DNA from: Nitrospinota bacterium | GTDB lineage: Bacteria; Nitrospinota; Nitrospinia; Nitrospinales; JACRGP01 | Direction of reading: 5' to 3' | Length of the DNA: 32,349 nucleotides | Assembly (NCBI GenBank): GCA_016217765.1 | Contig: JACRGP010000171.1 | Span: forward strand, 1 to 32,349 | Shown here: piece after piece, positions 15,888-23,050 of the stretch | Numbering within the stretch: the stretch's first letter is position 1 | Layout: every line of letters starts with the position of its first letter | Made by a program: the position numbers and the translations under genes | Notes under the pieces: model-generated | Database searches by the model: none | What the model was told of the DNA's origin: nothing | Seen by the model: only the letters and a program-made list of their open reading frames with translations

Positions 15888-16058
15888 GCCTTCTTCTTCC
15901 CCCGCTCGCCGCGGGGGCGCCTGGAAGCCGCGGGCTTGGCCCGGATTGCCCGGAGTCAGCGGCGCTCTGGGCCCAAACTTGCTTTTCGACCTGATTTTGT
16001 CATACCATCCCCACGGAATTGCCGCAGTTCGCCCCAATCAAACGGAAGATCATCCGCC

Positions 16059-18014
16059 ATGAAGAAAGTTCTGGACTGGCTTTTCGGACCGCCGCGCGAC
16101 CCGCTGAACCCCGAAACGCGTCAACACATCGCCCTGGTCGCCTTTTTCGCCTGGGTGGGGTTGGGGGCCGACGGCTTGTCCTCCTCCTGTTACGGTCCGG
16201 AAGAGGCTTTCCTCGCGCTGGGTCCGCACGCCCAGTTGGGCCTGTACCTGGCCCTGGCCACCGCGGTCACCGTCTTTATCATTTCCCTGGGCTACAACCA
16301 GATCATCGCCCTCTTCCCATCGGGCGGCGGCGGTTATAAAGTCGCGTCCAAACTGATCGGCCCGCGCGCCGGCCTGGTCTCCGGGGCCGCGTTGATCGTG
16401 GATTACGTCCTGACCATCGTCATATCCGTCGCCAGCGGCGTGGACGCCCTGTTCAGCCTCCTGCCGGTATCCGCGCAACCGCTGAAACTGGCGGCCGAGG
16501 TCCTCCTGATCCTGACCTTGATACTCCTCAACCTGCGCGGCATGAAGGAGTCGATCGCCGTCCTCATGCCCATCTTCCTTGGTTTCGTGTTCACTCACGG
16601 GTCCCTCATCCTATACGGCATCATGGCCCACTCCGACCGCATCCCGGAACTGGTCCCGGACACGTTGCGCGAAACGTTCCAGCTTTCCGGGCAAATAGGC
16701 TGGTTCTCCGTCGCCGCGCTCCTGTTGCGGGCCTACTCCCTGGGCGGCGGAACTTATACCGGGATAGAAGCGGTCTCCAACAACGTCAACACCCTGGCCG
16801 AACCGCGCGTCAAAACCGGCCGGTTGACGATGGTCTACATGGCCGCTTCCCTGGCCTTCACCGCCGGAGGGATCATCCTGTTATATCTCCTGTGGTCCTC
16901 CTCCCGCGTGGAAGGACAGACTCTGAACGCGGTGACGTTCCGCGCGATCATGCAGGACTGGCAATTGGGCGGTTTCAGCCCCGGACCCGCGATCCTGCCC
17001 GTTGTCATGGCGCTGGAGGGAGGCCTGTTGTTCGTCGCGGCCAACACGGGGTTTCTCGGCGGGCCGGCGGTATTGGCCAATATGGCGGCCGACCAATGGG
17101 CGCCGCACCAGTTCAGCTGCCTTTCCAGCCGCCTCGTCACCCAGAACGGCATCCTGCTGATGGGGGTCGCCGGGCTGGGTATCCTTGTCTGGAGCAACGG
17201 CAAAGTCTCCCTGCTGGTGGTCCTGTACAGCATCAACGTGTTTTTGACCTTTTCCCTGTCCCTGCTGGGGATGTGTATTTACTGGTGGCGCCACCGCCGA
17301 AGGGAGCCGGCCTGGCCCTGGAGGCTGGGCCTCGCCGCATCGGGATTCGCCTTGACCTCGGGAATCCTGACGGTCACCGTGGTCGAGAAATTCATGGAGG
17401 GCGGGTGGGTGACGCTCTCGATCACCAGCGCGCTCATCGTCCTCATGACGCTGATCAAGAGGCACTACAAAAAAACGGGGAAACGCCTCGCCGAGCTAGA
17501 CCGTCTTTTCGCCCAGTTGGAGACGCGGAGGGAAAAGACCCCGCCCAAATTGGACTCCGCGTTGCCGACGGCGGTGTTCATGGTGGGAAAGCACCTGAGC
17601 GCGGGCATGCATTCGCTACTCTGGGTCCAAAGACTCTTTCCGGGTCATTTCAAGAATTTCGTTTTCCTCAACGCGGGAGAGGTGGATAGCAAGAGTTTTG
17701 GCGGGGAGGAAGCCGTGGAGAAATTGAAAAAAGACGTGCAGACGCTGGTCGACTGTTACGTCAATTTCTGCCATAACAACGACCTGGCCGCCGCGTCTTA
17801 CCAGACTTTCGGCACGGACGCCATCGAGCAGTTGACCCTCATGGCCGACAGGATCAAGGAGGATTTCCCCAAAAGCATGTTTTTCGCCACCAAACTCCTA
17901 TTCGCCGAGGAAAACTGGCTCACGCGCCTCCTGCACAACCAGACCGCGATCGTCATGCAACGCCGCCTGCACTTGAAGGGGATGCCCATGGTCATCCTGC
18001 CCATGAAACTTTAA
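16059..18014 (+). CDS. APC-superfamily permease, KimA (YdaO)-like
   Basis: The 651-residue protein starts at the ATG with GGAAG 12 bases upstream; upstream in-frame codons look non-coding. About twelve membrane segments fill residues 25-480. The first part matches the KimA-type K+/H+ symporter layout: GADGLSSSCYGPEEAFLAL in place of the SDALSS-YA-EE motif, FPSGGGGYKVASKLIGPRAG, ALIVDYVLTIVISVASGVDA and LNLRGMKES. A cytoplasmic C-terminal domain of about 150 residues ends with RLLHNQTAIVMQRRLHLKG, also as in that group. It probably imports K+ or an amino acid with protons. In Bacillus, KimA is inhibited by c-di-AMP through this domain; whether that holds here cannot be told. The divergent neighbour gives no clue to substrate. 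Confidence 0.85.
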   Translation: MKKVLDWLFGPPRDPLNPETRQHIALVAFFAWVGLGADGLSSSCYGPEEAFLALGPHAQLGLYLALATAVTVFIISLGYNQIIALFPSGGGGYKVASKLIGPRAGLVSGAALIVDYVLTIVISVASGVDALFSLLPVSAQPLKLAAEVLLILTLILLNLRGMKESIAVLMPIFLGFVFTHGSLILYGIMAHSDRIPELVPDTLRETFQLSGQIGWFSVAALLLRAYSLGGGTYTGIEAVSNNVNTLAEPRVKTGRLTMVYMAASLAFTAGGIILLYLLWSSSRVEGQTLNAVTFRAIMQDWQLGGFSPGPAILPVVMALEGGLLFVAANTGFLGGPAVLANMAADQWAPHQFSCLSSRLVTQNGILLMGVAGLGILVWSNGKVSLLVVLYSINVFLTFSLSLLGMCIYWWRHRRREPAWPWRLGLAASGFALTSGILTVTVVEKFMEGGWVTLSITSALIVLMTLIKRHYKKTGKRLAELDRLFAQLETRREKTPPKLDSALPTAVFMVGKHLSAGMHSLLWVQRLFPGHFKNFVFLNAGEVDSKSFGGEEAVEKLKKDVQTLVDCYVNFCHNNDLAAASYQTFGTDAIEQLTLMADRIKEDFPKSMFFATKLLFAEENWLTRLLHNQTAIVMQRRLHLKGMPMVILPMKL

Positions 18015-18151
18015 CAGGGCGCTGGGAAAATCCCTTTTTGCCCCAAAATCGTCATGCCCGCGACAGCGGGCATCCAGAAAGCCCTTGAAAATACTGCCCG
18101 CTTTCGCGGGCATGACGGCAAAAGACCATAAAATAGTTTTTCAGCGCCCTG
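18015..18151. repeat. Inverted-repeat-ended element, family 2, copy A
   Basis: It begins with the base after the permease stop. The ends CAGGGCGCTG and CAGCGCCCTG are inverted repeats. The interior holds two GTCATGCCCGCG/GCGGGCAT-type hairpins and the marker AAGCCCTTGAAAATACTG. It aligns end to end with the reverse complement of copy B (22910-23049), so the two copies are in opposite orientation. There is no reading frame. GGGAAAATCCCTTTTT at its left end could serve as a terminator for the permease gene. Confidence 0.85.
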
Positions 18152-18209
18152 TGAAACTTGCCGCTCGGATTCCGCCGTCCCCTCTTTCCCCCGTCCCCGC
18201 CAACTCCGC

Positions 18210-18236
18210 TAAAGATTTTTCTTTTTCCGCCGATAT
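18210..18236 (+). promoter_or_regulatory. Sigma-28 (FliA/SigD)-type promoter for the YjfB-like gene
   Basis: TAAAGATT at 18210-18217 is followed after exactly 11 bases by GCCGATAT at 18229-18236. The flagellar sigma-28 consensus is TAAAGTTT-N11-GCCGATAA, so the match is 14 of 16 with the correct spacer. The AGGAGG and ATG of the YjfB-like gene follow 24-35 bases later. No comparable sigma-70 pair overlaps: TATAAG at 18234 has no -35. Confidence 0.72.
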
Positions 18237-18270
18237 AAGACGTGTACGGCGAACTTTGCGAGGAGGGTTT

Positions 18271-18462
18271 ATGGTAAGCGGCGTTTCAGGGTCCGCCCCC
18301 GGTTCCGCGGGGGCCAAGGTATCCTTCGACATTCAAGCGGCAACGGTCAAAAAGGCATTGGACGTGCAAAAACAACAGGGAGACGCGGCGTTGCAACTTT
18401 TGCAATCGGCCACCCAGGCCGAGCCGGGTTCTCCCGGAGGTTTGATCGACACAAAAGCCTGA
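18271..18462 (+). CDS. YjfB-like putative motility protein, 63 residues
   Basis: AGGAGG at 18261-18266 fixes the ATG at 18271. The product has a Ser/Gly/Ala-rich start (SGVSGSAPGSAGAKVSF), a single amphipathic helix (VKKALDVQKQQGDAALQLLQ) and a short Gly/Pro tail ending in GGLIDTKA. This is the layout of the YjfB family (PF14070, annotated only as putative motility protein): LKKALD followed by Q-rich helix and a D-KA end. The sigma-28-type promoter directly upstream supports co-expression with late flagellar or chemotaxis genes. No other motility genes are in the window. Molecular function is unknown for the whole family. Confidence 0.8.
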   Translation: MVSGVSGSAPGSAGAKVSFDIQAATVKKALDVQKQQGDAALQLLQSATQAEPGSPGGLIDTKA

Positions 18463-18521
18463 GAGTTCGTTTCCTGACCGGCAACGCCAACGCGACCGGG
18501 TCGACCGACGTTGGAATGACT

Positions 18522-18582
18522 CTCGCCCCCGACGGGGCCCATGATGGGTTCGAGCGTCGCCCATCGGGCCCCCGGGGGCGAG
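18522..18582. terminator. Large GC-rich hairpin between convergent genes
   Basis: CTCGCCCCCG pairs with CGGGGGCGAG and, further in, GATGGG pairs with CCCATC around an 11-base loop. The bases between are also GC-rich. It lies between the stops of the YjfB-like gene and the VWA-type gene. Only TTTT follows on the plus strand (18588-18591) and no T-tract on the other, so it may stop transcription both ways or simply protect 3' ends. Confidence 0.45.
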
Positions 18583-18624
18583 CCGTGTTTTCAACGGACC
18601 GCGCGCGGTCCGCCGTTCCTCTCC

Positions 18625-20934
18625 TCAACTCAATCCCGACCTTCTCCGGATCCACCAGTCCGCGCACAAGGACATCAGAACCATGCCATAGGACCACCAG
18701 TTGTCCCACAAGCCGATGGTCTTGACGCGGGTCCGCGCGTAAACCGCGGGATTGGGGAAAACGATGCCGGCCATGTCCGTCCGGCCGTCCAGAACTCTGT
18801 AGGACCCGCCTGTCCGCCTGGCGATGGTTTCCAGGAGCCCGGCGTCGATCATGGGCTTTTGAAACTCCGCCGTATCGCTGAACACCCCGAACACGGTTTC
18901 GTTCGACAACGTCTCGCCCGACACGTCGGCCTCCACGCGGACGGAATAATGCCCTTCCAAATCCGCCGGGAACTGAAAACTCCCCTCGCCGTTTTTATCG
19001 GTCTCCAGATTATGCCCCGCGACCTCTTTCCTCCCCTGGACGAAATGGACCGTCGCCCGGGCTTTTCCGTTCGCCAGGGGAGCATAGTTTTCCCGCAGGA
19101 CTTTGATCTTGATCAGGGCTTTTTCGCCGGGCTCATATTTTTCCTTGTCCGTTTCGACGCGCACCAGATGGCTCTCCGGGTCGCCGGTTATCCACGCGAT
19201 GACGTTGTTCCAGAACTTCTGGTAGCTTCTTCCGCTCCCCCCCTTGCCCACGCTCCGGAAGTTCCAGTTCCAGGAGGTATCGGTGGCGAGGGCCATACTC
19301 CGCCCTTTGCCCGCCTTGCCGACGACCAGCAACGGATAGGACGGCCCGCCTTTGGCCCCCGGGTAGCTCGCCAGGACCTGGGAACCCTTTTTCGGCGACA
19401 GCCCGACGTTCATGCCGTTCAGGGGGGGCAGGGATTTCCACGCGCTCCGGCTCGTCTCCTCGTCCTTCTCCAGGCGCAGGATGGGATGGGCGCCGTAGGA
19501 AGGATCGCCCTGAAACTGGAACTCGTCCTGGATAAAGGTTTGAGTTTTTTTCTCCAGCGCCGCCGGGAGGATGTCCTCCACGGGCGTGCCGGCATACCCT
19601 CCGCCCTGGAAGGAAAGGTCCCCGCCGATCATGAGAAAGGCCCCGCCGCCTTCGACGTATTCCTTGATAGCGCTCAGATATTTCTTGTCGATGAACGGTT
19701 CGTATTGGAAGTTTTGGAAAACGATCAGGTCGAAGGAATTGAGATAGTCGGTAAACAACAGATTGGACGGGAACGGGATGAGGCTGAGTTCGCCGGTGGA
19801 GGCCGCCACGTCGTCGGTCAGGGTCCGCAGGATGAAAAACGAGAGCAAGTCCACCTTGGGGTTGTTGATCAGCACCTCCCTGAGGAAACGCGAATCCCAG
19901 GACGGGCGGCCGTTCAGGTGCAATACGCGGATGCGGTCGCGCACGACCCGGACCTGGAAGTCCAGCCGGTTGTTCGTTTCGATCGACTCGCCCGCGAACA
20001 GCGGGACCGACAGGCTGTAAACGTGCCTGCCGACGGGACCGGGGTTGAACTGCAAGTCCGCCTTGTAACGACTTCGATCTCCCCTGACCTCGACGATCTT
20101 GGAGACCAGGACCTGGTTGTCCTTCTTGAGGACCAGCGGAACGTTCTTGTCGCCCAGCGCGGAGGCGTTTATCGAGACCGAGATATTGAACGGCTGTTGC
20201 GCGAAGGCGAATTCGGATTTCTCCACGTATTCGATCCCCAGGTCCTTGAAGTTCTCGTTGGTCCCCGCCTGAAAGGTATGGATGGGGACCTTGAACCGGG
20301 CCAGGGTCTCCGCCAGTTCGGGGGCGATTTCCGGCGGTTCCTGGGCCAGGTCCGCGCCGTCGGAAAGCAGGAGGACCCCCTGGAGCGATTTCCCTTCGTA
20401 ATGGTTCTTCGTCTCCGCCAAGACTTTGTTCAGGTCGGTCGCCGGGGCCAGGGGGCGGTATTTTTCCTCCGCCTCCTTTTCCGATATGGGAACGATCTTG
20501 TCCGAGACGAAAAAAAAGTCCAACTGAAAATCCTTCCTCAACGACTCGAAATAACCGCGATTTTTTTTCAACGCCTCCAGGACGAGGTCCCCCCTCCGCT
20601 TTCCATCGGGGACCGTTTTGATGGACAAGCTCAGGGTATCGTCCAACAAAACCGCGATGGAGTTTTTCAAAAGGTCGCTCTTCCGCATCTCCAGTTCCGG
20701 GCGCAGAAGGACCAGGACGAGCAGTAGACAAGAGAAAACGCGCAACCCCATGAGGAACCCTTTTTTGGCGCGGGACGGGACGCGGGACAAGCTGGACCAG
20801 AAAAACCACAACGCCGGAGGGACGAGAACGGCCAGGACAACCGCCGTCCCATCGAGGCCAAGGGCGGTCCAGCGAACTTCCCAATCGTTGAAGTCCGCGG
20901 AGGACGCCCCCAGAAATTCGAGCAGGGTCTTCAC
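18625..20934 (-). CDS. Membrane protein with VWA-like and GATase1-like domains
   Basis: The GTG at 20934 overlaps the upstream TGA as GTGA and gives 769 residues; longer in-frame starts are shadows of the upstream gene. Two membrane segments come first (AVVLAVLVPPALWFFWSSL and FLMGLRVFSCLLLVLVLL). A VWA-like domain follows (SIAVLLDDTLSLSI; LQGVLLLSDGADLAQ). Then comes an Ig-like part and a class I glutamine-amidotransferase-like domain (IRVLHLNGRPSWDSRFLREV; EYVEGGGAFLMIGGDLSF) with no visible nucleophilic cysteine. A beta-rich region and a final membrane segment close the protein. It is common next to DUF4159 proteins in operons that often also contain MoxR-type ATPases and BatA-like proteins; those are absent here. 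It is probably an inner-membrane scaffold with a large periplasmic part. The function is unknown. Confidence 0.85.
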   Translation of the reverse strand: MKTLLEFLGASSADFNDWEVRWTALGLDGTAVVLAVLVPPALWFFWSSLSRVPSRAKKGFLMGLRVFSCLLLVLVLLRPELEMRKSDLLKNSIAVLLDDTLSLSIKTVPDGKRRGDLVLEALKKNRGYFESLRKDFQLDFFFVSDKIVPISEKEAEEKYRPLAPATDLNKVLAETKNHYEGKSLQGVLLLSDGADLAQEPPEIAPELAETLARFKVPIHTFQAGTNENFKDLGIEYVEKSEFAFAQQPFNISVSINASALGDKNVPLVLKKDNQVLVSKIVEVRGDRSRYKADLQFNPGPVGRHVYSLSVPLFAGESIETNNRLDFQVRVVRDRIRVLHLNGRPSWDSRFLREVLINNPKVDLLSFFILRTLTDDVAASTGELSLIPFPSNLLFTDYLNSFDLIVFQNFQYEPFIDKKYLSAIKEYVEGGGAFLMIGGDLSFQGGGYAGTPVEDILPAALEKKTQTFIQDEFQFQGDPSYGAHPILRLEKDEETSRSAWKSLPPLNGMNVGLSPKKGSQVLASYPGAKGGPSYPLLVVGKAGKGRSMALATDTSWNWNFRSVGKGGSGRSYQKFWNNVIAWITGDPESHLVRVETDKEKYEPGEKALIKIKVLRENYAPLANGKARATVHFVQGRKEVAGHNLETDKNGEGSFQFPADLEGHYSVRVEADVSGETLSNETVFGVFSDTAEFQKPMIDAGLLETIARRTGGSYRVLDGRTDMAGIVFPNPAVYARTRVKTIGLWDNWWSYGMVLMSLCADWWIRRRSGLS

Positions 20935-21707
20935 CGGTATTGATTTCTCCGCAACCGCTCGAGGATGATCGGCAGGTGGACCATGTCCTTTTTGTAATCC
21001 AAGGTGAGGGCGTAAAGGACAATATTCACTCCCAGCCGTATGGCCCTGTTCCGCTGGTCTTCCCCGCCGCCGACCATGTCGTAGGTCCAATGCCCCAGCT
21101 TGTCGCGGGACCAGGCCCCGCCCAGATCGTTGGCGACATAGGCCAGGACCGTCCGGCCCTTGATGGAAATCCCCTCGATGTACGGGCTCACAAGGGCTCT
21201 GCCGGCCGCCTGGCCGATCAAATAGAACGACCGGAAGATGGAATGGTCTTCAGGCAGTTTCTGCAAGGGGACGCGCGGGAACAGTTCGGAGATCATCCCG
21301 CGGACCGAGGCGTCGAACTTGGAGTTGCTCACGGAAGAATTGTCGTCGATCAAGAGAAATCCGCCGTAGCTCAGGTAATTCCGCAAAACGTTCAACTCGT
21401 CCGGGCGGAAGGGGGGAAAAGCGTCGTTCCCCGCCAGATAGACGAACGGGTAATCGAACAAACCGGGGTTGGACAATTCCATGTCCAGCGAAACGCGCTT
21501 GACCTCGATCGAGGTGCGGTTGGCGACCTGGACCAGCAAGCTTTCCAAGGCGTCGGGCCTGGGCTTGAACGAGCCCCCGCGATATTTGATCTGGGGGACG
21601 ACCAATTTCGAGTAATCCCCCATCGCCAAGGCGGGAGAGACCGTCGGGCCGGCCGGCGGGAAACCGGCCAAAAAACAAATCAAAAAAAAGCAAACGCGCG
21701 TTTTCAT
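20931..21707 (-). CDS. DUF4159 exported protein
   Basis: Starting at the ATG at 21707, the 258-residue product has a signal peptide (TRVCFFLICFLAGFPP...SPALA). A DUF4159 domain follows: LVVPQIKYRGGSFKPRPDAL, FVYLAGNDAFPPFRPDELN, YLSYGGFLLIDDNSS and HWTYDMVGGG. The fold resembles class I glutamine amidotransferases without catalytic residues. It ends in a 4-base GTGA overlap with the VWA/GATase-like gene, so the pair is translated together and probably acts as one complex at the membrane. An in-frame TTG or other start upstream (to 21770) adds only residues that do not look like protein. No clear ribosome binding site precedes the ATG. Confidence 0.85.
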   Translation of the reverse strand: MKTRVCFFLICFLAGFPPAGPTVSPALAMGDYSKLVVPQIKYRGGSFKPRPDALESLLVQVANRTSIEVKRVSLDMELSNPGLFDYPFVYLAGNDAFPPFRPDELNVLRNYLSYGGFLLIDDNSSVSNSKFDASVRGMISELFPRVPLQKLPEDHSIFRSFYLIGQAAGRALVSPYIEGISIKGRTVLAYVANDLGGAWSRDKLGHWTYDMVGGGEDQRNRAIRLGVNIVLYALTLDYKKDMVHLPIILERLRRNQYR

Positions 21708-21780
21708 GGTCTGCGGATACGGGGGCGGCGGATCATGCCCAATTATCGATGAACGGAGAACAAGGGTCAATAAACATTAA

Positions 21781-22040
21781 GAGCGTCTAACAAAATGAAG
21801 TATTCCATAACTTCCTCCCCTTGAAGGGGGAGGTCAGGTGGGGGTGAAAAGCCGGGCAAGCGCCCGGAGGCAACGCGGCGATGACGCTGACGCGATCGCC
21901 GGAACGCGATTCCCGCCTCGGCGTCAGCCTGAGGCGGTATCGGATCCAGCGTTCACGCTGGTCACCCTCCCCCAGCCCCCTCCCTCAAGGGAGGGGAGAA
22001 TTTGAGGGCCGAGCCAAATGGTTCATTTTGTTAGACGCTC
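21781..22040. repeat. MITE-like element, long form (260 bp) with 19-bp terminal inverted repeats
   Basis: The ends GAGCGTCTAACAAAATGAA (21781-21799) and TTCATTTTGTTAGACGCTC (22022-22040) are perfect inverted repeats, identical to those of the copy at 12047-12202. Both flanks are TAA (21778-21780, 22041-22043). After GTGAAAAGCC it carries an extra GC-rich core (about 21854-21961) missing from the short form and found alone elsewhere. There is no transposase. With the leader of the next gene, this accounts for the 464 bases between 21708 and 22171. Confidence 0.92.
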
Positions 22041-22171
22041 TAAGGACGGGGCCCCGCCGCCGGGCCGATTTGCAATTTGCGCGAGGCCGAAAGGTGGTAT
22101 AGACTGAATACAATCCAAACCGTCGCGCGACGGCCGCGAGTAACGTTTCGCCAATAAGAGAGAGACCCGAT

Positions 22172-22909
22172 TTGAAGAGCGCGGCCATTTTTTCGAACCC
22201 GTCGACGAACGCCGCCAACCGGCAGACCATGAACTCGGAACGACCGGCAAGCATTTACGAACTGATGAGGGAGTACGCCATTCTCAACAAACTCCCGCCC
22301 GCGTTGGAATCCCTGACCCCGGAGTTGGGAAACAGCCTGTCACTTCTCCACTCGTGTCTTGTCGAATCCGGGATCGAACGCGAGGAGGTCGACGGGAAAC
22401 CCTGCGTCGCCGCTCCGCCGGCGGAAATCAACTCCAATCACCTGAGCCATTTTCTCGTCGGGTTCCTGCCCTTCAATTCCATCACCGCGAAAAACGACAT
22501 CAACAACGCGCTGTTCGAAATTTATTCGTTTTTCCACTGGCTGGACAAGCGGGGCATACCGCGCGGCCTGGCGAACCTGGATTTCACCAAGGCGGTCAGG
22601 GAACTGTCTTCCGACCAGGAACGTTGCCTGCGCTTGAGCCACCTGCTGGACGACGAGACGGGGCGCGTCCTGGAGGACCAGATGGAGATCATGGACACCG
22701 TCGCCGATATCTTTTCGGTGGTGAAAATCGAGGGCGAGTTCGCGTATCTGCGGGGACGCAAATACGCCGAGCCGTTCCGATTGCGACTGCCCAGCCACAT
22801 CCTTCGCCTTCTCGAGCCCAAGGACCACCTGGACCTCGTCCTGGGCGACACGGCGGAGAAATGGGTCCTGCTGGAAGCGGGGCAGGTCTTTCCGGATTAC
22901 GAGATCTAA
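22172..22909 (+). CDS. Hypothetical protein, about 245 residues
   Basis: I do not recognise this family. The preferred start is the TTG at 22172, because AAGAGAGAGA (22156-22165) lies about 7 bases upstream. The ATG at 22229 (MNSERPASIYELM) has no ribosome binding site but gives a more compact protein. The product is soluble with no signal peptide. An N-terminal helical part (ASIYELMREYAILNKLP) and a middle helical domain (FLPFNSITAKNDINNALFEI, YSFFHWLDKRG) are followed by a C-terminal region rich in short strands (VVKIEGEFAYLRG, AEPFRLRLPSHILRLL, KWVLLEAGQVFPDYEI). That region could be a small beta-barrel. The gene converges on the CHAT gene, and a family 2 element fills the gap completely. 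Confidence 0.75.
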   Translation: MKSAAIFSNPSTNAANRQTMNSERPASIYELMREYAILNKLPPALESLTPELGNSLSLLHSCLVESGIEREEVDGKPCVAAPPAEINSNHLSHFLVGFLPFNSITAKNDINNALFEIYSFFHWLDKRGIPRGLANLDFTKAVRELSSDQERCLRLSHLLDDETGRVLEDQMEIMDTVADIFSVVKIEGEFAYLRGRKYAEPFRLRLPSHILRLLEPKDHLDLVLGDTAEKWVLLEAGQVFPDYEI

Positions 22910-23049
22910 CGGGGCGCTAAAAAACTATTTTATCCTCTTTTGCCGTCATTCCCGTGAAAACGGGAATCCAGTATTTTCAAGGGCTTTCTGGATGCCCGCT
23001 TTCGCGGGCATGACGATTTTAGGGCAAAAAGGGACTTTTTCGGCGCCCC
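22910..23049. repeat. Inverted-repeat-ended element, family 2, copy B, filling the gap between two convergent stops
   Basis: The ends GGGGCGCTAAAAAA and TTTTTTCGGCGCCCC are imperfect inverted repeats. Inside are two hairpins, ATTCCCGTGAAAACGGGAAT and TGCCCGCTTTCGCGGGCA, separated by CAGTATTTTCAAGGGCTTTC. It is the inverted counterpart of copy A. It starts right after one TAA (22907-22909) and ends one base before the other stop (23051-23053). The hairpins and flanking A/T runs make it a plausible two-way terminator. Confidence 0.85.
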
Positions 23050-23050
23050 A

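Noticed and set aside
18541-20727. A 728-codon plus-strand frame opposite the VWA/GATase-like gene
   Set aside because: It is an antisense shadow without domains or a ribosome binding site. It also runs through the GC-rich hairpin.
21881-22102. Small open frame inside and just after the MITE-like element
   Set aside because: It is the translation of repeat DNA (RSPERDSRLGVSLRRYRIQ). The same peptide appears wherever the repeat does, with no ribosome binding site.
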